Counted from the first letter of the stretch, positions 43,610 to 52,372 are shown. The stretch is 55,008 nt of DNA from Acidobacteriota bacterium (GCA_018268995.1 JAFDVL010000055.1:1-55008), one strand, 5' to 3'. Program-made: numbers and translations. The notes: generated from the letters alone by a model not told the origin.

Positions 43610-44458
43610 ATGAAAGATGAAATCGTTTTGCGAGAAACCTGGCCTAAAACAACTTTGCGGCATTTCACATTCGCGGCGCTCAAACAACGAATAATCGGCA
43701 TCGGCCAATCAACACTCTGGATGCTGGCAGGCTTCAGCGTGCTGCTGGTTTGGTGGGGATTGGCAAGCAGTGTCTCGGCAGGTGCATTGCCCGGCCCACT
43801 CGCCACGATGAAAGTCTTGTGGCAACTGGTGAGCGATCCGTTTTATGACAACGGGCCAAATGATAAAGGCATCGGGATTCAGCTTTTCAGTTCAATTGTC
43901 CGCGTCTTCATCGGCTTCGGGCTTGGATCATTGGTTGCAATTCCGATGGGCGTGTTGATTGGGGCGAATGAGATCTGCAAGAAGCTCTTTTATCCGCTCG
44001 TGCAATTGCTGCGTCCGGTTTCGCCGCTGGCGTGGTTTCCGATTGGCTTAGCGGTTTTCAAGCATGCAGGCGAAGCGACGATCTTTGTAATTTTCATTAC
44101 GTCGCTCTGGCCGACGCTGATCAATACTTCTTTTGGCGTCGCGTCTGTGCCTGATGATCATCGCAATGTGGCAAAGGCTTTTGGATTTTCCAAAGGGAAA
44201 TATCTGACCAAAATTCTGATTCCTTTTTCGCTGCCGCATATCCTGACCGGCTTGCGATTGAGCATCGGGGTTGCTTGGCTGGTGATTGTCGCAGGCGAAA
44301 TGCTTTCCGGCGGAATCGGCATTGGATTTTTTGTCTGGGATAGTTGGAATGCACTGAGCCTGGAACGCGTCATGTCTGCGATTTTATTGATCGGAATCGT
44401 TGGCCTGCTGTTGGATCGCGGCTTCGATTTCATCGCCAGAAAATTCTCTTACACCTAA
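43610..44458 (+). CDS. nrtB: ABC transporter permease, nitrate type
   Basis: A 282-residue inner-membrane permease with six predicted helices. The EAA loop that contacts the ATPase is DDHRNVAKAFGFSKGKYLTKILIPFSLPHILTGLR. Pattern and size match NrtB/SsuC/TauC; the first helix LWMLAGFSVLLVWWGLA is followed by the family-typical ALPGPLATMKVLWQL. TAGGAG precedes the start. It lies 9 bases before the ATPase gene. Confidence 0.93.
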   Translation: MKDEIVLRETWPKTTLRHFTFAALKQRIIGIGQSTLWMLAGFSVLLVWWGLASSVSAGALPGPLATMKVLWQLVSDPFYDNGPNDKGIGIQLFSSIVRVFIGFGLGSLVAIPMGVLIGANEICKKLFYPLVQLLRPVSPLAWFPIGLAVFKHAGEATIFVIFITSLWPTLINTSFGVASVPDDHRNVAKAFGFSKGKYLTKILIPFSLPHILTGLRLSIGVAWLVIVAGEMLSGGIGIGFFVWDSWNALSLERVMSAILLIGIVGLLLDRGFDFIARKFSYT

Positions 44459-44467
44459 AAACGGATC

Positions 44468-45301
44468 ATGAAACCAAAACCAATTTCTCCCATTCACAGC
44501 ACACAGTATTTGCAAATCAAGGATGCGACGATCAGCTTTGATACGCCGCGCGGCAAATATACAGCGGTAAAAAACTTCAACCTGACGATCAAACGCGGCG
44601 AAACAATTTCGATCATCGGGCATTCTGGTTGCGGCAAATCCACGATTCTGAATGCCATCGGCGGACTGGTCAAACTAACACAAGGCGAAGTGATTTTGGG
44701 CGGTGTGACCGTAGACGCGCCGGGGCCGGATCGCGGCATTGTTTTTCAGAATTACTCCCTGCTGCCGTGGCTCTCGGTTTATGCCAATATTTACGAAGCA
44801 GTGGATTCCGTTCTGACCGGAAAAACCAAGGCAGAAAAAGCCGCCATCGTCGAATCGTTTCTCAAGAAGGTAAATCTGTGGGAACACCGCGACAAAAAGC
44901 CTGCGCAAATTTCTGGCGGGATGAAACAACGCGTAGCGATTGCGCGCGCCTTTGCGATTCAGCCCGAAGTGCTTTTGCTGGATGAGCCGTTCGGCGCGCT
45001 GGATGCGTTGACGAAATCGTCATTGCACGAAGAGCTGGTCACGCTGCTCAGTCTCGACAACCAAACTGACACCGTCGTCATCGTCACACACGATATTGAA
45101 GAGGCGATTTTTCTTTCGGATCGAATTGTTGTGATGACCAACGGGCCGGAAGCGACGATTGGCGAAATTATTGATGTTCCAATTCCACGACCGCGTGACA
45201 AGCGCGAAATTATTCATCTGCGCGAATATGTCGAAATTCACGACCGACTCTTGTACTTGCTGATGGATGCGTTCGCTGTCCATCGGAAAGTGGCAGCCTA
45301 A
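44468..45301 (+). CDS. nrtD: ABC transporter ATP-binding protein, nitrate type
   Basis: A 277-residue ATPase of the nitrate/sulfonate/taurine class. Walker A GHSGCGKS, Q-loop GIVFQNYSLLPW, signature ISGGMKQR, Walker B VLLLDEPFGALDA, switch His in IVTHDIEEA. The protein lacks the NrtA-like C-terminal sensor of cyanobacterial NrtC, so it corresponds to NrtD/NasD; the last 40 residues (PRPRDKREIIHLREYVEIHDRLLYLLMDAF) are a short regulatory tail of the family. Together with nrtA and nrtB it forms a complete importer with a two-fold ATPase. Confidence 0.93.
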   Translation: MKPKPISPIHSTQYLQIKDATISFDTPRGKYTAVKNFNLTIKRGETISIIGHSGCGKSTILNAIGGLVKLTQGEVILGGVTVDAPGPDRGIVFQNYSLLPWLSVYANIYEAVDSVLTGKTKAEKAAIVESFLKKVNLWEHRDKKPAQISGGMKQRVAIARAFAIQPEVLLLDEPFGALDALTKSSLHEELVTLLSLDNQTDTVVIVTHDIEEAIFLSDRIVVMTNGPEATIGEIIDVPIPRPRDKREIIHLREYVEIHDRLLYLLMDAFAVHRKVAA

Positions 45302-45327
45302 AAACTTCCCCGTAATACCAATTGTAC

Positions 45328-45474
45328 GACAGGCGGCCCGCCTGTCACTGCTCTAAAACGATGAAATGGCCCCGACAAGCGGCTCGCCTGCCGCCACTCT
45401 GAAACAGTGAAAATCCTCGACAGGCGAGCCGCCTGTCGTACAGTTCAAATCCCTCGACAGGCGGGCCGCCTGTC
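45328..45474. repeat. Cluster of four 19-bp GC-rich palindromes
   Basis: Palindromes at 45328-45346, 45374-45392, 45419-45437 and 45456-45474, each of the form GACAGGCGGCCCGCCTGTC with small variants (centre GGCCC, GGCTC, GAGCC, GGGCC). Spacers are 27, 26 and 18 bases. They fill the gap between the ATPase and porin genes and can each form a very stable hairpin. Confidence 0.9.
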
Positions 45475-45494
45475 GTACAGATCTGAGGAGACTT

Positions 45495-47060
45495 ATGATT
45501 TGCCTACCCCAACGTACCTTCAATATTTTGCTAACGCTGGTCGCGATTGCTGCGCTCAACCTCAGCCTCTGGGCGCAGCAAGACCTGAAGCCTGCGGCCA
45601 TACCTTCACCTGCGGCTTCACCAAAACCGACGCCGACGCCCACCCCAGTTGCGGCAAAAGCTCCAGCGGCTCCGGTGCCCTTGAAAATCGGCAACGTCAC
45701 TGTTTCCGGCAGCCTGAGATTGCGGGCAGAAAATTGGGATTGGTTTGATACGAACAGCGGCGACGGCAGCTACACGTTTGGCGCAGGCACGTTGCGCGTG
45801 GCACTCAGCCAGCAGAAAGAACATTTTGAATGGTTGGTCGAAGGCGAAGCACCGTTTGTGATGGGCCTGCCAACGCGTGCGATTGCACTTGCCCCACAAG
45901 GCCAGTTGGGATTGGGCGCAAACTATTACGCCGCGAATGGAAATCAGGATGCCAGCGTTTTTCTGAAGCAGGCATTTATCAATTTCAAAGGCTTCGGCAA
46001 AGCAAACAATTTGAAAATTGGCCGCTTTGAATTCAATGACGGATTGGAAGTCGTGCCCAAAGACGCGACGCTTGCCGCACTCAAGCGAGATCACATTTCA
46101 CAACGACTGATCGGCTCTTTCGGCTGGTCGCACGTCGGGCGCAGCTTCGACGGACTGCAATACGGCTATAACAACAAAGGCTGGAATTTCACCTTCTTCG
46201 GCGCACGTCCCACCGAAGGCGCGTTTCAACTGCGCGGAATGAAAGAACTGGATGTGGATTTGTTTTATGCTGCAACAACCAAAGCCTTCAAATCCGGCAA
46301 GAGCGAAAACGAAGCGCGGGCGTTCGTGATTCAGTATCACGATGGGCGGCGATTGCTGAAAGTAGACAATCGTTCCGCAGCTTTGCGCAATGCAGATTTG
46401 CCGAACAAGCTTCGCATCACTTCGGTCGGCGGGCATTACCTCAGTGCGATTGCTGCGGGCAAAGGAAAAGTAGATGTGTTGTTGTGGGGCGTCGGGCAAT
46501 TTGGCAGTTGGGGCAATCAGGATCATCGCGCAGGAGCCTTGGCCTTGGAAGCGGGCTATCAATTTGGAGGCAAACTCGGCAACAAAATCAAACCCTGGAT
46601 TCGTGCCGGATACAATTACAGCACGGGCGACAATGACACGACCGATGGCACGCACAGAACGTATTTTCAATTGCTGCCCACTCCCCGTATTTACGCGCGA
46701 ACTCCGTTTTTCAATGCGATGAACACGGAAGATACTTTTGTTCAATTCAAAATCAAACCGCACACGAAACTTGCGCTGAGAACCGATCTGCATCACTTGC
46801 GGCTTAGCAGCGCGAAAGATTTGTGGTACGCGGGCGGCGGAGCATTCCAGAAACAAACTTTCGGCTTTGCCGGACGACCAAGCAACGGTCAAAAAAGCTT
46901 AGGCTGGTTTGCCGATGTCAGCGCGGATTACACCTTCAACCCGCGAACATCGGTCACGTTTTATTTTGGTGGATCAGTTGGTGGGAAGGTGCAATCTTCT
47001 ATTTATCCACAGGGAAACAAAATGCACTTTGCCTATTTTGAGTTGACGCAAAAGTTTTGA
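45495..47060 (+). CDS. Outer-membrane beta-barrel, alginate-export family
   Basis: A 521-residue exported protein. Signal peptide to about residue 28 (SLWAQQ), a Pro/Thr/Ala-rich spacer (PSPAASPKPTPTPTPVAA), then a barrel with alternating hydrophobic strands from GNVTVSGSLRLRAENWDWF to a C-terminal FAYFELTQKF with terminal phenylalanine. The Alginate_exp features are the LRLRAENWD start and KIGRFEFNDGLEVVPKD. Members are porins for anionic polymers or small ions. Behind the nitrate importer it may be the outer-membrane pore for the same substrate. The start has GAGGAG; four palindromes lie between it and nrtD, so expression may be uncoupled. Confidence 0.85.
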   Translation: MICLPQRTFNILLTLVAIAALNLSLWAQQDLKPAAIPSPAASPKPTPTPTPVAAKAPAAPVPLKIGNVTVSGSLRLRAENWDWFDTNSGDGSYTFGAGTLRVALSQQKEHFEWLVEGEAPFVMGLPTRAIALAPQGQLGLGANYYAANGNQDASVFLKQAFINFKGFGKANNLKIGRFEFNDGLEVVPKDATLAALKRDHISQRLIGSFGWSHVGRSFDGLQYGYNNKGWNFTFFGARPTEGAFQLRGMKELDVDLFYAATTKAFKSGKSENEARAFVIQYHDGRRLLKVDNRSAALRNADLPNKLRITSVGGHYLSAIAAGKGKVDVLLWGVGQFGSWGNQDHRAGALALEAGYQFGGKLGNKIKPWIRAGYNYSTGDNDTTDGTHRTYFQLLPTPRIYARTPFFNAMNTEDTFVQFKIKPHTKLALRTDLHHLRLSSAKDLWYAGGGAFQKQTFGFAGRPSNGQKSLGWFADVSADYTFNPRTSVTFYFGGSVGGKVQSSIYPQGNKMHFAYFELTQKF

Positions 47061-47071
47061 GGAAGGAGAAA

Positions 47072-47121
47072 GACCGGTAGGGAGCATCGTCATCATGGGT
47101 TATGCACGCTTCCTACCGGTC
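47072..47121. other. Hairpin after the porin gene
   Basis: GACCGGTAGG (47072-47081) and CCTACCGGTC (47112-47121) form a perfect 10-bp stem with a 30-base loop. There is no T run on either side, so it is not a textbook terminator, though it lies between convergent genes and could act with Rho or protect mRNA ends. Confidence 0.5.
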
Positions 47122-47145
47122 GCAGTACTGATTTCTGCATACAGC

Positions 47146-47703
47146 TTAAAGCTTCGTGGCAATATCACCGACGCGAATTTCGCCTGATTGAATCACTTTG
47201 GCATTGATGCCGCGCAACTGAAGTTCCCGGCCTACTTCGGAGTTAACAAACTTCATCGCGTCTACGCCGAATCGCTCGACAAACTTTTTGCATCCAGTGT
47301 GAGGCTGTGCAGTAACCTCAATGATTGCGGTGCCGAGAGAGAGCCGCGTTCCTGCGGGTAAGTTTTCTTTACTCAAATCCAAATCAAGAAATAACTGATC
47401 TCCGGCCAGTTGCCAACGATCCTGCGATTGCGCAATTAATTCGATGGCCCGCGAGTTCATAATGTTGAGTTGCATATCCGGGTGTGGCCTTCCGTCTTCG
47501 GTGCGGGAGCTTTTGCGCTTGCACCAGGTATCCCCAACCAATCCTTCGATAGCGTCGAGGTTCCCGACAGTCAGAACCTCACGCGCATCTTCCTGTGGTC
47601 GGCGAACAATCAAATGTAAAACGCCCTGATCCTTTGGTGCTTGCCGTACAAGGGGTAATCCGGCTTCCAATTCCTGCTTCGTCAACATTTTCACATCACT
47701 CAT
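47146..47703 (-). CDS. MOSC domain-containing protein
   Basis: A 185-residue MOSC protein. The characteristic cysteine is in TAQPHTGCKKFVERFG, followed by the family tail GRELQLRGINAKVIQSGEIRVGD. MOSC domains bind molybdenum cofactor or move sulfur; stand-alone members of this size (YiiM/YcbX-like) often reduce N-hydroxylated compounds. No partner oxidoreductase is adjacent. AAAGGA precedes the start; a 32-base gap to the upstream decarboxylase suggests co-transcription. Confidence 0.85.
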   Translation of the reverse strand: MSDVKMLTKQELEAGLPLVRQAPKDQGVLHLIVRRPQEDAREVLTVGNLDAIEGLVGDTWCKRKSSRTEDGRPHPDMQLNIMNSRAIELIAQSQDRWQLAGDQLFLDLDLSKENLPAGTRLSLGTAIIEVTAQPHTGCKKFVERFGVDAMKFVNSEVGRELQLRGINAKVIQSGEIRVGDIATKL

Positions 47704-47735
47704 GCTTAATCCTTTGTTAGTTCAGATTGTCGTAT

Positions 47736-49136
47736 TCAGACTTCTTCGACTGCATTCAGACAAGACAGAATAGCAGCAGCGGAACGGTCAATATCAGCTT
47801 CCTGCGTTGACCAGTTCGAGACAGAAATGCGCATCGCATGCTTGCCTTGCCACATAGTTCCCCCTGCCCAGCACGTGCCGTCCTTCTGCACCTGCCGAAT
47901 CACAGCAGCAGTAAATTCATCGGCATCGCCACCGGCAATAGGAACAAATCGCACCAGCACCTGATTGATCACCACCTCATTCAGGATTTGGACTTGCGGG
48001 TTTGCGGCCAGATGCGTCGCCATTCTTTTGGCCAAATCACAACAACGCTCCACAATTGCGGCGACGCCAGTTTTCCCTAAGGCAGAGAGCGCGGCATAGA
48101 TGGCAAATCCGCGCGCGCGACGCGATGATTCCGGCACCCAATTGTGATTCTCGCGAACCGTGTCAGGACTGGGAACATAATACGCCGCCTGTAACGTCAT
48201 TGCGGCCTGATGGGCAGCGCGATCACGTACAAGAACCAGCCCGGAATCATAGGGAACATTCAGCCATTTATGACAATCCACAGTGATCGAATCGGCCTGC
48301 TCTGCCTGTTGCACCAGATCACGATAGCGCTCCGATGCCGCCACCCACATCCCAAATGCACCGTCCACATGCAACCAGCCCTGGCGATGGCGAACGAGGG
48401 GCAGAATTTCTGCAATTGGGTCAAATGCGCCTGTGTTTACATTGCCCGCCTGCGCGCAAACCAGAATCGGTGTCTGGATTTGCTCAAGCGCTGATTGAAG
48501 CGCATCGGCGCGCATCCGTCCCTGTGCATCGGTCGGGATGCGAATGACTCGTTCACGCCCCAAACCAAGCATTTGCAGCGCGGCGAAGATTGTGATGTGA
48601 GACTCATCGCTGGTCAACACGGTGATTTCAGGTGCGCCAAACAATCCTTGCGCTTCGACATTCCATCCCACGCGCTGAAGTAAAGCATGTCGCGCGGCTG
48701 CCAGTGCGGTGAAGTTTGCCATCGTGCCGCCAGTGACAATTCCCATACTCATCTCAGCAGACAAGCCCAATAGCTCTGTTACCCATAGTCGAACGACTTC
48801 TTCAATCGCGGCAGCGGCAGGTGAAAGCACATAAGAAAAGGCGTTCTGATCCCAAACGGATGCTAACCATTCTGCCGCAACGCTGATCGGCAATGCACCG
48901 CCTGTGACAAAGCCAAAATAACGCGGCCCCGGCGTAGCCACCAAGCCAGGCGCAACACCCGCGACCAGACGATTCAGGACTTGCGATGGGTCAGCCCCGG
49001 ATTCTGATAAAGGCCCACCGAGATTTGCCAACAACATACTAAAATCAACAGTGCCCGCAACTGGCCGATCTTTCAGTTGCGCCAGATAATCGAGTGCGAT
49101 GTCAGCTGTTTTGCGTAATAATTCTTCATCCGTCAT
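47736..49136 (-). CDS. PLP-dependent amino-acid decarboxylase (group II)
   Basis: A 466-residue fold-type-I enzyme of the aromatic-L-amino-acid/glutamate decarboxylase family. The PLP lysine is in VDCHKWLNVPYDSGLV; a histidine/aspartate pair for the cofactor is in ITVDCHK and WLHVDGAFG (the family Asp-Ala-Ala position reads DGA). TGGTMANFTAL is the phosphate-binding loop. It decarboxylates an amino acid to an amine, but the substrate (tyrosine, tryptophan, glutamate, 2,4-diaminobutyrate) is not clear. Divergent from the RiPP-like operon, 252 bases away. The region between (49137-49388) has no gene. Confidence 0.9.
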   Translation of the reverse strand: MTDEELLRKTADIALDYLAQLKDRPVAGTVDFSMLLANLGGPLSESGADPSQVLNRLVAGVAPGLVATPGPRYFGFVTGGALPISVAAEWLASVWDQNAFSYVLSPAAAAIEEVVRLWVTELLGLSAEMSMGIVTGGTMANFTALAAARHALLQRVGWNVEAQGLFGAPEITVLTSDESHITIFAALQMLGLGRERVIRIPTDAQGRMRADALQSALEQIQTPILVCAQAGNVNTGAFDPIAEILPLVRHRQGWLHVDGAFGMWVAASERYRDLVQQAEQADSITVDCHKWLNVPYDSGLVLVRDRAAHQAAMTLQAAYYVPSPDTVRENHNWVPESSRRARGFAIYAALSALGKTGVAAIVERCCDLAKRMATHLAANPQVQILNEVVINQVLVRFVPIAGGDADEFTAAVIRQVQKDGTCWAGGTMWQGKHAMRISVSNWSTQEADIDRSAAAILSCLNAVEEV

Positions 49137-49388
49137 AAGTCACTCTGAATTTGTTCGACAAACGGTACATTTGATCGCAGGTTCTCACAAGAGCCAATTC
49201 CGTGACAGATCCTTCCAACCAATCCCTCCCACCACAATTGAGTTCATTGATCCAGAAAATAATTTGTCCATCCTTACAGCTTTTGTCGCAACCATTCGCT
49301 TATAGGGTTGAAAGCGATTTCAGACCTTCTCAGCCTAGTCGGTAATGAAGGGGGAACCACATTAACTTTTATTTCTCAAGGAGAACCT

Positions 49389-49781
49389 ATGGCCAATAAA
49401 GAACTGAAACCATCAGCCAGCGAAAACACGAATGAAAATAATGACGGGCGTCGTTCCTTTATGAAAGGCATCGTCGCCGGAACTGTTGCCGCAGGCACGA
49501 TTGCTGCCACGGTGACGAATGCAGCTCCAGCGCAATTTGCGGCGGCGACCAATCCCTTACTGGCAAAGCCTCGTCCCGACACTGCCAAGCTCAAAGTTAC
49601 GTTCGATCAAAGAAGACCACCCAAACTGTACGAAGTGCAAAAGTCCATCGAAGACCTGGCGCGCCGGTTGGGCTGTGACAATTGTGGACTGGGTGGAATT
49701 GATATTCTGATTCGTCTCGATGAACTGATCAATCCAGCAGACCGATACGTGGCCATAGTCGAAGGCTCCGTCATCGGGTAA
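49389..49781 (+). CDS. Predicted Tat-exported RiPP precursor with CDNC motif
   Basis: A 130-residue protein beginning after AAGGAG (5-base spacing). Residues 1-20 are hydrophilic; GRRSFMKG (21-22 RR) is a twin-arginine motif, followed by a weakly hydrophobic Ala/Gly/Thr helix to about residue 47 and a likely cleavage at NAAPAQ. The mature part (about 80 residues) is charged with RRPPKLYEVQKSIEDLARR and has only two cysteines, Cys96 and Cys99, in LGCDNCGLGG; the C-terminus DRYVAIVEGSVIG follows. A DUF692 (MNIO) gene and its partner follow on the same strand. DUF692 enzymes modify Cys or Asp residues in precursors of bufferin, methanobactin and related peptides. No homologue recognised; function inferred from operon and cysteine placement. 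Confidence 0.75.
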   Translation: MANKELKPSASENTNENNDGRRSFMKGIVAGTVAAGTIAATVTNAAPAQFAAATNPLLAKPRPDTAKLKVTFDQRRPPKLYEVQKSIEDLARRLGCDNCGLGGIDILIRLDELINPADRYVAIVEGSVIG

Positions 49782-49817
49782 GAAATCAACAAAGTAATAA
49801 ACACGCATCCTTTGAAT

Positions 49818-49854
49818 ACGCGAGGCGGCTGAGAACAGGCGCTTCGCGTTTTTT
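49818..49854 (+). terminator. Intrinsic terminator between precursor and MNIO gene
   Basis: ACGCGAGGCG (49818-49827) pairs with CGCTTCGCGT (49840-49849) through one wobble, loop 12 bases, then a TTTTTT run (49849-49854). It lies 37 bases after the precursor stop and 12 bases before the MNIO start. Partial read-through would give much precursor and little enzyme, the usual arrangement in peptide-maturation operons. Confidence 0.85.
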
Positions 49855-49865
49855 CAGAACTTGAG

Positions 49866-50798
49866 ATGAATATCCAAAATGCTCCGCAACCATTGGGCGT
49901 TGGCTTTACCTGGCAACCTGACGTGAAAGAGAGTCTGGGCGAAGGCGCGAATTTCCTGGATTTTTATGAAATCAGCCCTGACGTTCTTTGCCGTGAGACT
50001 GTTGCGCAGGGACGTCGAAGACTTGCTTATCAGCCTTCCCTGCTCCGTGCCGCCGTGGATGCGGCAAATCAGCTGCCACTGGTGATTCACGGTTTGGGGT
50101 TATCTATCGGATCAGCAAATGGATGGAATGAAGAATACGTCGCCATCCTGGACGAATTTCACCAGCAACAGTCTTTTCATTGGCACAGCGATCATCTCGC
50201 ATTTCTGCTCACGACCACAGTGGATGGAGATGAACTTCATACTGGTGTTCCGCTCCCGATGCCTTTTACAGAAGCGGCGCTCGACATCCTGGTGCCTCGC
50301 GCTATCGCCATGAATGAGCGATTCAAAGTGCCATTTTTATTGGAAAATCTGACCTACTATCTACCTGATTTGCCGAACGATCACGGCTGGGATGAGATCG
50401 CATTTCTGAATGAACTCACGCGACAGTCTGGATGCGGCCTCTTGCTTGATCTTTATAATTTTCATTGCAACGCTGTGAATTTCGGCTTTGATGCGCTGGA
50501 AGCACTGAAACGATTGCGGTTGGAAAGTGTGATCGAAATCCATCTGGCAGGCGGGGCTGTTCACGATGGATTCCTGACCGATATTCATACGCGTGAAGTG
50601 CCTGAACCCGTATGGCAAATACTGGAATGGATTGCGCCGCGCGCGCCAAATCTGGCCGGAATCGTGTATGAAGTCATGGAACCTGCTGTACCACGCCTCG
50701 GCCCCGAAACATTAACGCGACAACTTGAGCGGGTGCGTCAGGTTTGGGACAAATACTGTAGGCCTGTTTGTGCTGGAGGTACTTATGCCGCTCGCTGA
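49866..50798 (+). CDS. DUF692 / multinuclear non-haem iron-dependent oxidase (MNIO), RiPP-modifying
   Basis: A 310-residue DUF692 protein (MbnB/TglH/BufB superfamily, TIM barrel with two or three irons). Expected metal-ligand segments appear in order: FYEISPDVL (about 33-41), VIHGLGLSIGSANG with His75, HSDHLAF with His110, FLLENLTYYL with Glu160, CGLLLDLYNFHCNAVNFGFD with Asp195, EIHLAGGAVHDG with His226, TDIHT with Asp239/His241 and VYEVMEP with Glu269. These enzymes oxidatively rearrange cysteine (or Asp/Asn) in a bound precursor. The likely substrate is the upstream CDNC peptide. The start has no strong ribosome site. Its last 14 bases overlap the partner gene. Confidence 0.88.
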   Translation: MNIQNAPQPLGVGFTWQPDVKESLGEGANFLDFYEISPDVLCRETVAQGRRRLAYQPSLLRAAVDAANQLPLVIHGLGLSIGSANGWNEEYVAILDEFHQQQSFHWHSDHLAFLLTTTVDGDELHTGVPLPMPFTEAALDILVPRAIAMNERFKVPFLLENLTYYLPDLPNDHGWDEIAFLNELTRQSGCGLLLDLYNFHCNAVNFGFDALEALKRLRLESVIEIHLAGGAVHDGFLTDIHTREVPEPVWQILEWIAPRAPNLAGIVYEVMEPAVPRLGPETLTRQLERVRQVWDKYCRPVCAGGTYAAR

Positions 50799-51402
50799 AT
50801 GGCAAACTGCCCTGGGAACATTGATCGCTGCACAGGCTGGCCGGGGTCGTATTCCAATTTCGACACAGACGGAAGTACGCGCGCTACAGCTGACGACAGA
50901 CGAACAAATGTGGCTTGGAGAGCTGGGCGACTCAAAAGGATTCAAGGTCACTTGCGAGATTCAGCGCTGGTGGCGTGAGACGCGTTTACGCGAAATGGCA
51001 CGATTGACGGTGGCAGCGTTGGGAAGAGAACAATCAACAGCCATGTTCAGCGCATATTTAAGCTCGCATTTTTGTGCTTCCCTTTTTTTCGTCCCGGAAG
51101 CGCTTCGCTTTTTGCAATTCGTGGCCGAAAGCGCAACGCATCCCCATCTTTCGTCCATCGCGAAATTTGAACGTGCGCTGCTGCTGGCAAAAGAAGCCGC
51201 TCAGGAAGAAGGACTTCATCGCACCACGTTTTCAAGTTTCGTTTACTTTGCGGCTCCAGCAGAAGAGGTGTTGGGCGCGCTGCTTCAAAATCAACCGTTG
51301 CCTGAGGTTCAAGCAGCAAGATTCCCGGTTGTTGTGTCTTCGGCAATTCAGCATTTTTGGCGGCCAGCCACATCGGATGATGCAGAACTATCTATCCAAT
51401 GA
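50785..51402 (+). CDS. MNIO partner protein (BufC/MbnC-type)
   Basis: A 205-residue protein starting MPLAEWQ after GGAGGT, with its first 14 bases overlapping the MNIO gene, so the two are translationally coupled. It is helical and carries WLGELGDSKGFKVTCEIQRWWRETRL near the N-terminus and a HPHLSSIAKFERALLLAKE segment, which recalls the conserved helix of MNIO partners (MbnC, BufC, HvfC) that bind the precursor leader. The family is very divergent, so the assignment leans on position. Its end overlaps the convergent dehydratase by 11 bases. Confidence 0.7.
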   Translation: MPLAEWQTALGTLIAAQAGRGRIPISTQTEVRALQLTTDEQMWLGELGDSKGFKVTCEIQRWWRETRLREMARLTVAALGREQSTAMFSAYLSSHFCASLFFVPEALRFLQFVAESATHPHLSSIAKFERALLLAKEAAQEEGLHRTTFSSFVYFAAPAEEVLGALLQNQPLPEVQAARFPVVVSSAIQHFWRPATSDDAELSIQ

Positions 51403-52372
51403 CAGCAAGGTGCTGGCGATACCAATCAATCGTTCGTTGCAGCCCTTCGTTCAGAGAGATTTCCGCTTTCCAACCAAATCGGGATTCGACTTTGGCAGCG
51501 GATAGGTATTGGGCATCTATCTCACCGACAATCTTGGATTGCAGCATCACTTTGGGTTGCAGCGTTTCTGCTTTTCCTGCCAGACGAATGATGCGGTTCA
51601 CCAAATCCAGCATTTGTACCTGCTCACCCGTGCCAAAATTGAAGGCTTCGCCGCCAGCCTCTTCGATTTTTTCCGCCAGCAGAAGGTAGCCGCGCGCCAC
51701 ATCATCCACATAAACGAATTCGCGAATCGGCGTCCCGTCGCTACGAATAATCGGCGCTTCGTCTTTCAGGACAGACAGGATTGTTCCGGGCACAATTCGT
51801 GACAGGTTCATATCGCCGGGGCCATAAACATTTGCAAAGCGGGTCACCGCCACGGGCACACCATAGGCATGGGCATAGGAACGTGACAATACATCCGTGC
51901 AAACTTTCGAGGCGTCGTACGGGAACAAACCATTAAGCGCGTTGTCTTCGGTGTAGGGCAAATTTTCGTGGGTGCCGTAGGCTTTATCACTGGATGCAAC
52001 CACGACTCGCTTGACGGTGCGGGTAACGCGACAGGCTTCAAGCAAAAAGTATGTGCCGCGAATATTTGTCTCAAAAGTTGACAGCGGCGAGCGGTTTGCT
52101 GCTCCGACGATTGCCTGTGCGCCCAGATGAAACACGGCTTCGATTTCGTACTCGTTCAAAATCCGCTCCATCAAGGTGTAATCTTCCAGCGTCCCCTGAA
52201 TCACCGTGCAGCGCCGACGCAGATCAAATAAATCCAACGCGTTGGCGCGCACTGCATCTCGTTGCAGGCAAACGACGCGCGCTCCCTGCTCCACCAGCAG
52301 GCGGGTGATATGCGCGCCCACAAATCCTGTCGCGCCAGTCACAAAGACAATTCGATTCGTCCAAAAACTCAT
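51392..52372 (-). CDS. NAD-dependent sugar-nucleotide 4,6-dehydratase/epimerase (RfbG-like)
   Basis: A 326-residue extended SDR. GATGFVGAH is the NAD-binding motif; the catalytic segment is VVVASSDKAYG and YDASKVC (YxxxK). VYGPGDMNLSRIVPGTI and FVYVDDVARGYLLLAE match CDP-glucose 4,6-dehydratases (RfbG) in order, as does the end AKVESRFGWKAEISLNEGLQRTIDWYRQHL. The nucleotide (CDP, GDP or dTDP) is not certain. It would feed deoxysugar synthesis for surface polysaccharide. No glycosyltransferase is adjacent. Confidence 0.85.
   Translation of the reverse strand: MSFWTNRIVFVTGATGFVGAHITRLLVEQGARVVCLQRDAVRANALDLFDLRRRCTVIQGTLEDYTLMERILNEYEIEAVFHLGAQAIVGAANRSPLSTFETNIRGTYFLLEACRVTRTVKRVVVASSDKAYGTHENLPYTEDNALNGLFPYDASKVCTDVLSRSYAHAYGVPVAVTRFANVYGPGDMNLSRIVPGTILSVLKDEAPIIRSDGTPIREFVYVDDVARGYLLLAEKIEEAGGEAFNFGTGEQVQMLDLVNRIIRLAGKAETLQPKVMLQSKIVGEIDAQYLSAAKVESRFGWKAEISLNEGLQRTIDWYRQHLAVIG

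Noticed and set aside
45328..45474. Palindromes with spacers that could suggest a CRISPR array
   Set aside because: Only four units, 19 bp, with variable centres and unequal spacers that resemble one another, and no cas gene in the window.
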